A stretch of DNA of 64,000 nucleotides from the NCBI GenBank assembly GCA_021018995.1, contig CM037588.1, forward strand, positions 147,827,725 to 147,891,724, in the 5' to 3' direction. Shown here piece after piece: positions 22,759 through 33,706 of the stretch. A program made the position numbers and the translations under genes. The notes under the pieces are model-generated. The model ran no database searches. It worked only from the letters and a program-made list of their open reading frames with translations, and was not told where the DNA came from. The stretch is from Chloranthus sessilifolius. Taxonomy: Eukaryota; Streptophyta; Magnoliopsida; Chloranthales; Chloranthaceae. Position 1 is the stretch's first letter. The number at the start of each line of letters is the position of its first letter.

Positions 22759-23943
22759 TCACTCGAAAAGTTGTGGAAATTGCTCGCGAATCTCCGCTTC
22801 ACGCTCCCATGTGGCTTCCTCTGAAGAATGGTTCCGCCACTTCACGAGTACTAAGGGAATGCTCTTTGTCCGTAATATTTGTTCTTTACGATCTAAGATT
22901 CGTATCAGTTCCTCAACCAAGGATAGGTCTTCTTGGAGCTCAATGGGCTGGTAGTCCAATACGTGAGTCGGGTCCTTAACATATCTTCGTAACATGGACA
23001 CATGAAATACGTTGTGCATTTCCGATAGCTGCGGTGGCAAGGCTACTCGATAGGCATCCTCGCCGACTCGGCCCAATACCTCGAAAGGTCCAACATAGCG
23101 CGGACTCAGCTTCCCACTCTTCCCAAAACGCATCACGCCTTTTGTAGGAGAGATTTTGACAAATGTGTTATCTCCCACCTTAAACTCAACATGGTTTCTT
23201 TTCAGATCAGTGTAGCTCTTCTGACGACTTTGAGCAATGCGTAGTCTCTCACGGATTAACCGAACTGTCTCGGTTGTATTCTCCACGATCTCGGGACCTA
23301 AAATGAGTTTCTCACCCACTTCTTCCCAATTAAGCGGAGACCTGCACCGTCGTCCATACAAAGCTTCGTAGGGAGCCATGCCGATGCTAGCCTGGTAACT
23401 GTTATTGTAGGCGAACTCAATCAGCGGTAAATGTTGGTCCCATGACCCCTGAAAATCTAACATGCAAGCACGTAACATATCTTCTATAATCTGATTCACC
23501 CTCTCAGTCTGCCCATCGGTCTGAGGATGGAATGCTGTACTATAATCGAGCCTAGAGCCCATTCCTTCTTCAAATCGTTGCCAAAACTGAGATGTGTACA
23601 TCGGGTCTCTATCGGATACGATACTGACCGGTATACCATGCAGCCTAACTATCTCCTTGATATATAATTCTGCGAGCTTGTTGGCGGTATACGACATATT
23701 ATAAGGAAGGAAGTGTGCAGACTTAGTCAATCGATCCACAATGACCTAGATGGCATTGTATTTTCTTAATGTTCTTGGCAATCCCAAAATAAAGTCCATA
23801 GAAATGGCCTCCCATTTCCACTCAGGTATCGGTAGTGGTTGCAACAGTCCTGCCGGATTTCGATGATCCACCTTTACTTGCTGACACACAAGACATCTCG
23901 AGACATACACAGCGACATCTTTCTTTAAACCTCTCCACCAGAA
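22759..23943 (-). pseudogene. Element C partial integrase with chromodomain (outer copy)
   Basis: Read from 23943 down to 22759. A frame of 326 codons (23739-22759) covers the core (VSDRDP, TDGQTERVNQ), ALYGRRCRSPLNWEE, the GPFEVLGRVGE domain, NVFHVSMLRR and the chromodomain VLVKWRNHSSEEATWEREAE, ending QFPQLFE. It is uninterrupted at the site where A and B have an intron (HVEFKVGDN). Upstream the frame has a TGG-to-TAG stop (near 23748). Homology to the other integrase copy ends abruptly at 23943, where foreign sequence begins. No gag, protease or RT belongs to this copy. Confidence 0.9.
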
Positions 23944-24227
23944 TCAGTGACATCGTGTTCCTAGATGAGAGGGGAGACAATTGGGCTCTCACTTTCAAGT
24001 TATGGAAGAGCTGCAGAAGCTATCTGTTGATTGGGAAGTGGAACGATCTGGTGAATGCCCATGGGGTGAGAGCTTTGGATCACAAGGTCCAGCTGTGGAC
24101 ACTCCCGCGTGATAAAGACAAAAATCCAAAGCTCTCTATGGTTATCAGGTTCAAGCCTTCATGGAACGAGAAAGAAGACAGAGAGGATGATGATTTGAAG
24201 GTCATGAGTACTTATAAAAAGGCGTGA
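23944..24227 (+). pseudogene. B3-domain-like host gene fragment trapped in element C
   Basis: About 95 codons on the plus strand, antisense to element C, ending in TGA at 24225-24227. The segment GDNWALTFKLWKSC, SYLLIGKWNDLV and HKVQLWTLPRDKD matches the end of a plant B3 DNA-binding domain of the poorly characterised DUF313 kind (pattern W...FK.W...YVL..GW...V...L...D.V.LW), then a charged tail. The usual start is absent: the 5' side is cut at 23943 by retroelement integrase sequence. The family call is from memory of the pattern. Confidence 0.55.
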
Positions 24228-24767
24228 GAGTGAGAGCTTCCCACCAAATCCTCGCTTATTTTCATAGATTCATCAGTCTAATATGTTTGGGTGATGGCAA
24301 TGCCAAAGCGCTATCATATTAGACAATGGAATTGAGTTTCTTTTCATTGTTTGATTTTTTTGTTTTAGAAATTGATTGTAAAGACAGATTGGTAATTTTT
24401 TCATTTTTTACATGTATTTATGTATGCCTTCAAAATTCAGAAGAATTAGAAAGATTTTGATTCACCACTTCTGCTTCAAAGATGTATTATGCACTCACCT
24501 TGAGCATGAGATCAGAGACAAATGTATAATGTATGTGGAGTGAAACCACTATGTTTCTATCAATTTTGGATGCTGAAATTGTCTATCAATTTTGGATGCT
24601 TAAACCTCTTGCTCTGATTGAACAGAGTGGTCTCACTCCACATCCTTTTGCTCTGATTGAACCACCATAATTCTATTATCTATGAATTTGGCTTGTGATA
24701 GGATTATTATATGGGCAAGTGGACAGTGGGAGACATTAGTTTTGGAAAAGGAAGGAGAGGTTGTAAC
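24228..24767. other. Rest of the foreign segment inside element C
   Basis: Non-coding, looks like a 3' untranslated and downstream region of the B3-like fragment. Small direct repeats are visible (CTATCAATTTTGGATGCT twice, TTGCTCTGATTGAAC twice). It ends in GTAAC directly before LTR2. Not related to any other element in the window. Confidence 0.6.
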
Positions 24768-27237
24768 TGTGACGACCCGACTTTTCCAATCCTTCAGGTA
24801 TAGGAAAGGCCGGTTCGCCAACCTATCGAATAAACGATAAGTCGGACAAACAGGGCACATATCAGAGTAAAGCGTAATAAATATCCATAGCTAAAATAAA
24901 TGCGGAAGCAATTAAAAGTAAAGAACCACCGATGATGGCTGACCATCATCGAAACATGGCTCATAACAGAAATCAACGTCAAGTATAAAACTATGATATC
25001 CAACTAAAATGGGCCCACAAATTCAAGTCTAACTCTCACCACAAATAAGAAAATCAGTAAGTTCTATACTGGGAAAAACTCCTCAGGAGGAACCTCAAGC
25101 TCTTCCTCAGGCACGTAGTCAGGATCAGTCTCACAGCCCTGAATAGCCACATCAGTACCTGAACCTGTGACGTATAGTCGGAGTGAGCTAACCAACAAAG
25201 CTCAGTAGAAGAAAGACATCTACGGCATTTTACCTTAACTAACATGGTTTCAAAACAAATATCGGAATATAGCTTGTCAAACATATAAGCAGATAATAAA
25301 CTGAATTTAGGTGCGAAAACCATATATAAGATTTATTTCTAAATGTGTGAAAACAGTTTTAAGAACAGATGCAGTGTTTCAGTGTCTTAGTTTCTCTAAC
25401 TTTTATATGCAAAGTTTAGCAATTCATGACTTAATTTTCAACTTAAAATACCTCCCGAGTAAACTATATCTCGAGAGCAGGAATATAGCCGATGGGAACC
25501 CCTACCTACCATCGTCGTTCATGAACCCTTTTTCAGGATACAACAAGCCCCTGCGTAATGAGGGAAACTTGTGCCAAGAAGTTGTTCAGGAATTTTTGAG
25601 GGGTCGTTCAGGTCAATTATAAAACAAATGCAGATACTAATATAAATCAGATGCAAGTCTCTTATACATAGTTCAGGTTCTTGATTTCAGATTTTCAGAG
25701 CTTAAGCAGATTCAGGTTTCAGGATTCAGGTAGATTTAGATTTTCAGTTATTCATATCAATTTCAGTTTACAGATGTGATTTCAATGGCATATGCAAGTT
25801 CAAGGATTTTAATTCAAAATATCCATGCGAATTAAAATAAAATACTATAAAGATGAGATTCTCCTACCTAAAACTCGGAGTTATGCGAAGTCAAGCAAGG
25901 TCCTATTGATGGCCTCTCGCCCTCAATCTACATCACAATATATGTTCATGCATTAAGATAAACTCTAATTACTAATAATATAGACCTATTTAAGCGTTTC
26001 CTCAAAAACAAGTCAAAACAGGCAAGTTGCGCAAATCCTAGAACTTGACGTAACATTCTCATATATTTTTTACCATCAAGACGATTGATTCACGAGTTGG
26101 TCAAAACATAAAAGTTGTATATTTTTCCATTAGCTTTCCAACGCAAAATGAATCATCTCAATCGGAGTTCGGGATAAAATGTTATGACTAAAATACCAAG
26201 GCAATGTCGAAGTTCAACAATACCTCGCTCGAGCGATGATAATAGCTCGCTCGAGCGATTTGATGTAACATTCTCATATATTTTTTACCATCAAGATGAT
26301 TGATCCATGAGTTGGTCAAAACATGAAAGTTGTAGATATTTCTATTAGCTTTCCAACGCAAAAAGAATCGTCTTAATCGGAGTTCGGGATAAAATATTAT
26401 GACTAAAATACTAAGGCAATGTCAGAGTTCGGTGATACCTCGCTCGAGCGATGATAATAGCTCGTTCGAGCGAGCTACAGCGACGTGATTTCGCTGGTTT
26501 TCACCCGAATCGAAACCCATACATCCCAAAGCAAAACCCATGGCTAATCTAATGATTTAATCAAAAAGTTTAATTAAAACGTACCTTTAATCTAAGGATT
26601 CCTAGATTAGAAATGAGTCACGCGAATGGAGCTTCGAAACGAAACCGACGGGTTTCCTCAACGATTCGCGCCGTGATCGATCCCACGAGTTCACAGAGAC
26701 AACTCCAACACGCCCCCAATGATCTCAACCTCTCCCAATAGCCAACTACGAATCCAAGGTTGATTCAAGTTCTTTCTAAGGTTTAAGTGTTTTCAACAAA
26801 GAGGGTTCTAGAGAAGGAGGTTTTCTAAACCGATCTCCTACGATGATTGAAGAAGAGAGAAGACGGAGTTTTACACGGTTGGGTAACTATCAAACGACTA
26901 CGGTTCTTCACGGCACTCACGTCTCTTCCTCTCTTAACAAAACCTAGTATAATACGGGAATGCAATTCCTTCTTATAATAGGATTGCTCACAAAGTTAAA
27001 CACACACATACATCTTATGTATTATACACTTCAATTTTAAAACTCAAGTCCGGTGTTGAGCGGCCACACTGAGGTCGGTGCACAACTTTCGCACGAGGGT
27101 CCAAATGGGCTATAAATTAAAATCTGTCCGCACAATCACATCTAGATAAAAATCCAAAACAAATGGTGACGTCGGTTGCCGAGCCGAATACACACACAGG
27201 GTCAGTTTAACTCGGGTTCAAAATACGGGTCTTTACA
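24768..27237 (-). repeat. Element C inner LTR (LTR2)
   Basis: 2470 bp, same family as LTR1 and LTR3. It has two 214-bp units at about 26049-26476. It directly follows, on the minus strand, the 3' end of the gag-integrase unit, so it was once that unit's own 3' LTR. Confidence 0.9.
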
Positions 27238-27891
27238 TTCTACCCTCCTTAGGAATTTTCGTCCTCGAAAATGTACGAATAGCTAAACCGAACTGCAGTA
27301 AGTCCTTATCCTAACACCAGTATAAAGCAAAATTGCAACAGTCTAAAGTCTAAAAGAACTTTGGTCGCGATGCAGTAGGCTTCACTAAGCATGCTTTCAA
27401 GGGTCGGGATCCGTAGTAACCTGGATGTACTGCGTGTGGCATCCCATACTACCATAGAGGATTGCAACCGTGCATGGATGCATACCTTCCCAAGTGTCAC
27501 GTGCCTGGAAACATACTTCACCATGACACAAAACTAGCACACACACCTACCTCACCCTTTTGGTAATTATTTGAGCAGAAATTTCAGATGTCAGAATCGA
27601 ATACTTATTCAGAAGCATGATCACATGCCTAGTAACATGTTCTAACTGATAACACGGGTTCCAACAGACATACGGTTCTAACCGAGAATGAATAAATATG
27701 ACATTTAAGATTTTATTGTGTGATCGTTATAGATATATATGTAAAGCATCGATGTTATGAACCAATTTAACATTGAAAATTTTGAAGAAATTCTCCCTTT
27801 TTTTTTTTATTTTTTTTATTTTTAAGAAGCAAATTCAAGAATTTAAAGGTACGTATGGTTTTCTTACATAACTATAGTTTACAATATACCT
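27238..27891 (-). other. Element C 3' non-coding region next to LTR2
   Basis: Duplicate of 22123-22758: polypurine tract, decayed hairpin block near 27463-27482, and pyrimidine run near 27797-27822. No gene. Confidence 0.8.
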
Positions 27892-28202
27892 TCACTCGAA
27901 AAGTTGTGGAAATTGCTCGCGAATCTCCGCTTCACGCTCCCATGTGGCTTCCTCTGAAGAATGGTTCCGCCACTTCACGAGTACTAAGGGAATGCTCTTT
28001 GTCCGTAAGATTTGTTCTTTACGATCCAAGATTCGTATCAGTTTCTCAACCAAGGATAGGTCTTCTTGGAGCTCAATGGGCTGGTAGTCCAATACGTGAG
28101 TCGGGTCCTTAACATATCTTCGTAACATGGACACATGAAACACGTTGTGCATTTCCAATAGCTGCGGTGGCAAGGCTACTCGATAGGCAACCTCGCCGAC
28201 TC
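27892..28202 (-). pseudogene. Element C integrase C-terminus and chromodomain, part cut off by element D
   Basis: Encodes GEVAYRVALPPQL, NVFHVSMLRRYVKDPTHVL and the chromodomain up to QLFE. It joins in frame to the part at 41330 and above (VGPFEVLGR) when D is removed. GACTC at 28198-28202 is the left TSD of D. Confidence 0.92.
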
Positions 28203-30786
28203 TGTGACAGCCAGGATTTCGGCACCCCGAAACCCGTGCCATCAGCACGATCATCTTGACCGTGCCCCTCAACTATGCACGGAACACTGGTATATCAAGC
28301 ATAAAATAAATAAGAACATCTTGCGGAATTTAAATCTACATAAAAACACTTCTCAAAAGACAGTTCTACCCTCATGCCTCTGCATGAAGGGAGAACCGAT
28401 CCGAACCATCGATGATAACCATCATCATGGATGGTTCGCCCAAAAGAATACTCTGATATCCATATACACAAGGTTTAATCAAAAACCAGGCTTGACATAC
28501 CAAGCCGTACAATCTCCAACTAAAACTCCTCAAAGTCGCACAGCAGAGTCCTCTAGAAGAAGTCCTCTGGAGGTGGCTCTAACTCCTCGCCGGCCGCCAG
28601 GTCCGACTCGCCGGGATCAGTGTCTCCTGAAGCCGCGGCAGTTGCTAATAGTGGACCTGCGACGTATAGTCTATAGGGTGAGCTACATCCTAGCTCAATA
28701 GGGAACAAACACTGTTGAACATATAAATTATAACTCACATATATTCTATGATATGTCATGCATGATGTATCTATGCAGTTGTTGATGAAACAGTTAAAAA
28801 GCATTTCGTTTTACTGTTGATTTCTTATATTTTCATTTACTCATGAATAATGCTGAAAAGGCCTAAAGCAAAACTTAAACTTTCAACTTAAGTAATCCCC
28901 GAGCAATATAGCATCGAGCCCCGATGAGATACCCTTCATCGTCATCTATATAGACAGTTTTAATGTATTCCCTGGGAATACCATATAGTACCCAAGCCCC
29001 TTTCCCCTGGGGATTGGTGGCGGGGTTTCACTTGTCTCAACCAACACCCCTGGGGTGTACTTACTATGTACGGATAAGCCTCCGCACTGGCCTACGGTTT
29101 CGCCGCCGTATCGGTCACGGATATCCTGCCGTGTCAGTCGTGGATATCCCGCCACGTCGGTGGGGTAACCTATCAAACCTCAAATAACAAAAATATCGGT
29201 GCCTTACATATAGTTATTCACCGTGTAAGTGTGCTATCTTATATCAGTTAGGCCCTATCAAGCATGATTCAATCCTTGGATACATCCCTGGGATGTATCC
29301 ATTCACTTGCATCACACCTGATGCTCTTTTCTCTTTACTTCTTCATCCCCTGGGGATGGCTCATTAGTTTACTCTTATGAATATCACACACACACACTTT
29401 TCACAATTCTTTAAGCAGTAAAAATATTTGAATGGAAATTTATATCACTACATACATGCTCTTGTAAAATAAGGTACATGTTCAAGGTGTTCCCTACCTT
29501 AGGTCTCTATCGATTTAATGCATCAAGGTCCCACTATGTTCCTTGTGCCCACTTCCATACGTGTCACCTATGATACCATTATACACACTCAAACGACACA
29601 AAAGATGTAATGAATAAGTCTCAAGACCCCTAGAGTCTTGAAGTAAGAATCAAAAGTCCACAAAGTTTACTACACGATTAATCGATTTAAAATCGATTAA
29701 TCGACCGATTCGATTAATCGATTTAAAATCGATTAATCGAAAGTAAATATCGATTAATCGAAATTCTCCTTTTCGCAAAGTCCATTCTCAGTTCGAACAG
29801 TCGAGTTTTCATTCGATTAATCGAATCCAATTTCGATTAATCGAAATTTTTCTTTCAAAAGCAAATTCACTGCTCAACAATGAAGTTTTCATTCGATTAA
29901 TCGAATCCAATTTCGATTAATCAAATCCTTCTTTTCGCAAAAGTAGACCCAATGCTCAACAGTTGAGTTTCAAGTTGATTAATCGATTCCAAATCGACAT
30001 CGAAAACTAAAATCGATTAATCAAATCCCATTTCGATTAGTCGATTTTTCCTCAAGTCATTTCCTTTAACCGCTGGGGTCCACTGGAGGTTCTCAGTCGA
30101 TTAATCGATTCCCAAATCGATCAATCGAAATCCAAAGACGATTAATCGAAAACAAATCCGATTAATCGAAATCGGGGTCCTCTGACCATTCAACTTCCTG
30201 GCCAATTCGATTAATCGAAATTGTCGATTCAAACTTCTTTTGTTCTTCCCGATCTTTTTCCATACTTTTCTTCTATTTTTCTAAGCCATTATCCTATGAT
30301 TTAACCCACATTTTACGCAACTTAACCCCTATAATCTATGCATCTTATTTAAAAATTTTACCTTGAATAGCTCTCAAGTTGATTTCAAATCTAGGGTTGG
30401 AAGGCTAGGGTTCCACTTTGGTTTCTAACGATTCCTTGCGTCAAATCGGCCTCTTTAATGCTTGAATCCTTCTTCCAATCGCCTTCACAATAACTCTCTT
30501 ACTCCTCTCTCTTCTCTCTCTTCTTTACTTCTCTCAACCACCAAAACATGAAAGTTAGGGTTTTCAACCCTTTTTATCTTATCTCTTTTCTTGTGGAGCA
30601 CATACACACTCATCGGTGTATGCCACTCTACACTCCTCTATCTCTCCACTCTTCTACACTGGTTCACACATCACATTCGCTCATCTCACCATAAGTTTAT
30701 CAATGAACTATCTCATGGTCAAACCTAAGACCAATCGGGCATGGATCCCGAGGTCCTCGTTTGACGTGCTTTTTCGGGTTATTACA
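28203..30786 (-). repeat. Element D 3' LTR
   Basis: 2584 bp. On the coding strand it starts TGTAATAACCCG and ends GGCTGTCACA. It contains about 17 copies of the TTCGATTAATCGAA motif (29674-30215). The difference from the 5' LTR is dominated by small insertions and deletions rather than substitutions. Confidence 0.95.
29674..30215. repeat. TTCGATTAATCGAA array in element D 3' LTR
   Basis: About 17 copies of the palindrome CGATTAATCG, many extended to ATTTCGATTAATCGAAAT. They are irregularly spaced between unrelated spacers (so not a satellite), with some decayed copies (TTGATTAATCGA, CGATCAATCG). Confidence 0.92.
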
Positions 30787-31061
30787 TCCTCCCCACCTTG
30801 GGAATTTTTGTCCTCGAAAATCACCCAAAGGTGTGGTGGTCTGATCTCAACCCCCCCCCCCCACACTCTGAGGTGAGGTGGATTATTCGACTTAGACGCG
30901 TTGAGGTACTGATAGTTACGAGTAGAGTGTGAATTTAAATGAAACTTGCAATTATACGATACAACAATGTAGACAACCAAACTTTTCATAAATACTTTTC
31001 ATTTACGTCCAAAAATTTCATTTGTATTAATAATTGAAACTGTTACAAAGCGCCACATAAG
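30787..31061 (-). other. Element D 3' non-coding region with polypurine tract
   Basis: Purine-rich AAGGTGGGGAGGA on the minus strand abuts the 3' LTR (30787-30799). About 50 bp inward is a run of about 13 G on the minus strand (30850-30862). The rest is unassigned. Confidence 0.8.
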
Positions 31062-31322
31062 TTAGCGTACAAAACTATACATGTATACAATCAAAATGAT
31101 AAACAAAAAAATCATTTGTCTCCCCTCGGTCTGGTTGAGTACTGGAGCAGGCTCCTCGATCGGCGGTGGTGGTGCTGTGGTAGCTGTCGGTGGCGGCGGT
31201 GGTGGCGATGGTGGTATCTGGGTAGTCGGAGGTGGCTGCGGCGCGTCGGTAGGTGGAACGGCGGTGGATGTAGAGGCACCCGCGTCATGTAATCGCCCCA
31301 AAGACCGGGCCACGATGAAAGG
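31062..31322 (-). pseudogene. Probable out-of-frame C-terminal tail of aORF D
   Basis: 83 codons of Pro/Ala/Thr-rich sequence, starting ARSLGRLHDAGAST just after the aORF stop. aORF B has about 45 more residues after the matching position, so the D stop probably reflects a small indel. Confidence 0.5.
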
Positions 31323-32687
31323 TCAGGTGCCCTGTCCATTCTTCTTGGCCAGCATATCCATGTAGGTGTGGGGGTAGATGAACTGGAGGGTGTGAAACAT
31401 GAGGAAATCAATTCTCCGGTTCATCCTCTCGTTATTCGCTTCCATTCTGGCCAACACGTCCTCTATGGTAGGACCGGATGGAGCGGCGCGCCGGCGGTAG
31501 GATGAGGTAGGAGTCGCGGGCGCGGAGTGGGCGGGTGGTGTGGGTGTTGCGGCTGTCTGGGAAGTAGCCCTCCCCACGGACGGCTCGGCGGGTGCGGCAG
31601 GAGCGGGGTGTGGGTCCTGCTGCGGTGGTGGGGGTGGTGGCGGTGCGGCTGCTGGTGCTGCTGGTTCTGCTGGGGCGGGAGCGGGACCCGGAGCTGGTAG
31701 GGTCCGCTTTAGCAGGTTGTAGCTACGGGTCCATGAAGACTTTGTGAACGTCTTCACGCGATCCGTAGCCCTCACCTCGTGAGGTGAGATGGTGTAGGAT
31801 GTCTCGTTGGAGTAGCACTCCAACATGCTCGAGATGAGCCGAGCATAGGGCATCTTTTCCTTGGGCCTCATGTTGCCCTTCATCAATTTGCCCTTGATGT
31901 ACCTCATCCCTTCTAGGATGACCTTGGTAGCATCAAACCATCGGCCACAGAAGGCCGCGTAAAGTGCATGTTGCACTTTGTCCACGCGCTCCGTGTCGTG
32001 GCGCATCGGGTAAAGGTTGCATTTTATTATGGAGTCGAGCATCCACATGTAGGGTGGAAGATCGACCCTCTTGATGGAAGTGCCCGACCCCTTCTTGCCA
32101 TTTGTCATGAGGGTCATGACTTCCTCAAATCGGGGGTCTTCCACAAAGGGTGGGAATAGGGTGGTCTCCGGGGTGAACTCGAGGTAGCACTCGAGCACCT
32201 CATGAATGTGACGCCGAGTGATCGTGTAGAGACGACCCTCGATCTTGGTGATGATGCAGTCGTCAGTAGGGCCATTGGTTAGCCCTTGGTAGAATAATCT
32301 CACCAATCTAGGGTAGTAGGAACCCCGGATTGGTTTGAGAAGATTGCCGAGACCGGCATTGTTTATATAGTTTTGAGCCCATTGGGTCTCGCCCGGTACG
32401 TCGGGATCGGTGAAAAGGGTAGGGTCGATGGTATATTCGACCTCAAAGGTCTTGGCAGCCCACCACTCGTTTGGTTGCTCCACGTTGGTGGGTGGTGGTG
32501 GCATGGGGGTGGATTCGCGGGAAGACTCGCGCGTAGATGCGCTCGTCGAACCGGAGGTGGTCTCCGACTCCGACGGTGATGGAGTCCTCACCGGCGATGG
32601 GGTAGGTGGTGGTGGTGCGGCGTTCTTACGCCGTACCGGAAGTTTAGAAGTTGCCTTCTTCGAAGACAAGCGAGTCTTGGGCGGCAT
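31323..32687 (-). CDS. Element D extra ORF (aORF), 454 codons open
   Basis: ATG at 32687. N-terminus MPPKTRLSSKKATSKLPVRR is basic, then a Ser/Pro/Thr-rich stretch (residues about 25-70), EQPNEWWAAKTFEVEY, GSYYPRLVRLFYQGL, EGRLYTITRRHIHEVLE, PPYMWMLDSIIKCNLYPMRH, KEKMPYARLISSMLECY, a long Pro/Ala linker (about residues 330-400) and ARMEANNERMNRRIDFLMFH near the end. It matches aORF B block by block, so the gene predates the split of the two families. TGA at 31323 comes early: sequence to about 31062 (Pro/Thr-rich, GASTSTAVPP) looks like the original C-terminus in another frame. A TATA box lies 217 bp upstream and a 22-copy motif array lies beyond it. Nucleic-acid or chromatin binding is possible from the basic N-terminus but not shown. 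No transposase catalytic triad is recognised. Confidence 0.8.
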   Translation of the reverse strand: MPPKTRLSSKKATSKLPVRRKNAAPPPPTPSPVRTPSPSESETTSGSTSASTRESSRESTPMPPPPTNVEQPNEWWAAKTFEVEYTIDPTLFTDPDVPGETQWAQNYINNAGLGNLLKPIRGSYYPRLVRLFYQGLTNGPTDDCIITKIEGRLYTITRRHIHEVLECYLEFTPETTLFPPFVEDPRFEEVMTLMTNGKKGSGTSIKRVDLPPYMWMLDSIIKCNLYPMRHDTERVDKVQHALYAAFCGRWFDATKVILEGMRYIKGKLMKGNMRPKEKMPYARLISSMLECYSNETSYTISPHEVRATDRVKTFTKSSWTRSYNLLKRTLPAPGPAPAPAEPAAPAAAPPPPPPPQQDPHPAPAAPAEPSVGRATSQTAATPTPPAHSAPATPTSSYRRRAAPSGPTIEDVLARMEANNERMNRRIDFLMFHTLQFIYPHTYMDMLAKKNGQGT

Positions 32688-32903
32688 ATTGGGAAAAATC
32701 TAGGGTTTTCTAACTCAAATTGAAAGGAAAACACGAATTTAGGGTTTATCGTGGGTTTTGGATGCGATGGTAGTTGAATCCGATCCGAAACCACTGAAAA
32801 CGCAAACCCTAGAGTGCTCGGTTGGTTGGAGAAGAAGGAAGAAGGTGAAGCGCCAAAACCCCAAAGCAAGAAATTTTTTTGAATGGGGAATAAAATCCCC
32901 AAT

Positions 32904-32916
32904 CTTATATATATAG
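32904..32916 (-). promoter_or_regulatory. Probable internal promoter (TATA box) of aORF D
   Basis: CTATATATATAAG on the minus strand. It is followed by an about 185-nt leader containing AAACCCTA/TAGGGTTT telo-box-like motifs (three near 32703-32815) and preceded by the palindrome array. The order array, TATA, leader, ATG suggests that the aORF can be transcribed on its own. Confidence 0.6.
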
Positions 32917-32924
32917 CCCGCGGC

Positions 32925-33568
32925 TCGATTAATCGAAATTCAGAATCGATTAATCGAGATTCAAAACTAGGTTAAGCCGCGTAAAATCGATTAATCGATT
33001 TCCAAAATCGATTAATCGAAAGTCAAATTCGATTAATCGAAATCATTTCGATTAATCGAAATCATATCTAATTAAAATTTTAAATTTTTAAGCTCACTGG
33101 CGCGAGCCAGTCGATTAATCAAAATCCATTTCGATTAATCGAAATTCCAAAATCGATTAATCGAGTTTCACTTCGATTAATCGAAATCGTGTGGTAACTT
33201 CTCAATTTCCAGAATTCTTTAAATAATCGATTAATCGAAACTCATTTCGATTAATCGAAACTTCAAAATCGATTAATCGAAACTATCTTCGATTAATCGA
33301 AATTGTCTATGTGTATTCAATTTCTTCAAATCTCTTAAGTAAATTGATTAATCGAAATATAATTCGATTAATCGAAATGTCCAAATCGACTTGTTGATTC
33401 CAAATCGATTAATCGAAATGTCCAATTCGATTAATCGAATTTGGTCTTCTATGTATATTCTAACTCTCTTTCACATTTCGATCGGCACATGCCAGTCGAC
33501 TAATCGAACAAAATCGATTAATCGAAATTCCAAATCGATTAATCGATTTGAAATTCGATTAATCGGTT
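32925..33568. repeat. TTCGATTAATCGAA array upstream of aORF D
   Basis: About 22 copies in 640 bp, most perfect over CGATTAATCG and several over the 18-bp palindrome ATTTCGATTAATCGAAAT. It lies between the chromodomain stop and the aORF promoter. Spacers differ, so only the motif is repeated. Confidence 0.95.
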
Positions 33569-33706
33569 TTGCCCAAATTGTGTAGATTGTCAATTTCTTT
33601 GGTTCTTTTACTACATTTGACAATTTATGACAGATTGGAGCAAATTTCCATTGAATTTCAAGCATAGTGGAGATTTTACAACATATTTGTGGTTTACATT
33701 GACTTC

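Noticed and set aside
28204..28701. 165-codon frame in the D 3' LTR, repeated as 163 codons at 38728-39219
   Set aside because: It starts at a GTG in the LTR terminus, differs by frameshift between the two LTRs and has no domain. It is a chance frame in repeated DNA.
29674..30215. CRISPR-like array (repeat plus varied spacers)
   Set aside because: Repeats are short palindromes with irregular spacing inside a plant LTR, with no cas genes. It is a eukaryotic motif cluster.
31081..31365. Gly-rich 94-codon plus-strand frame (GGGGAVVAVGGGGGG)
   Set aside because: Antisense shadow of the Pro-rich tail of aORF D.
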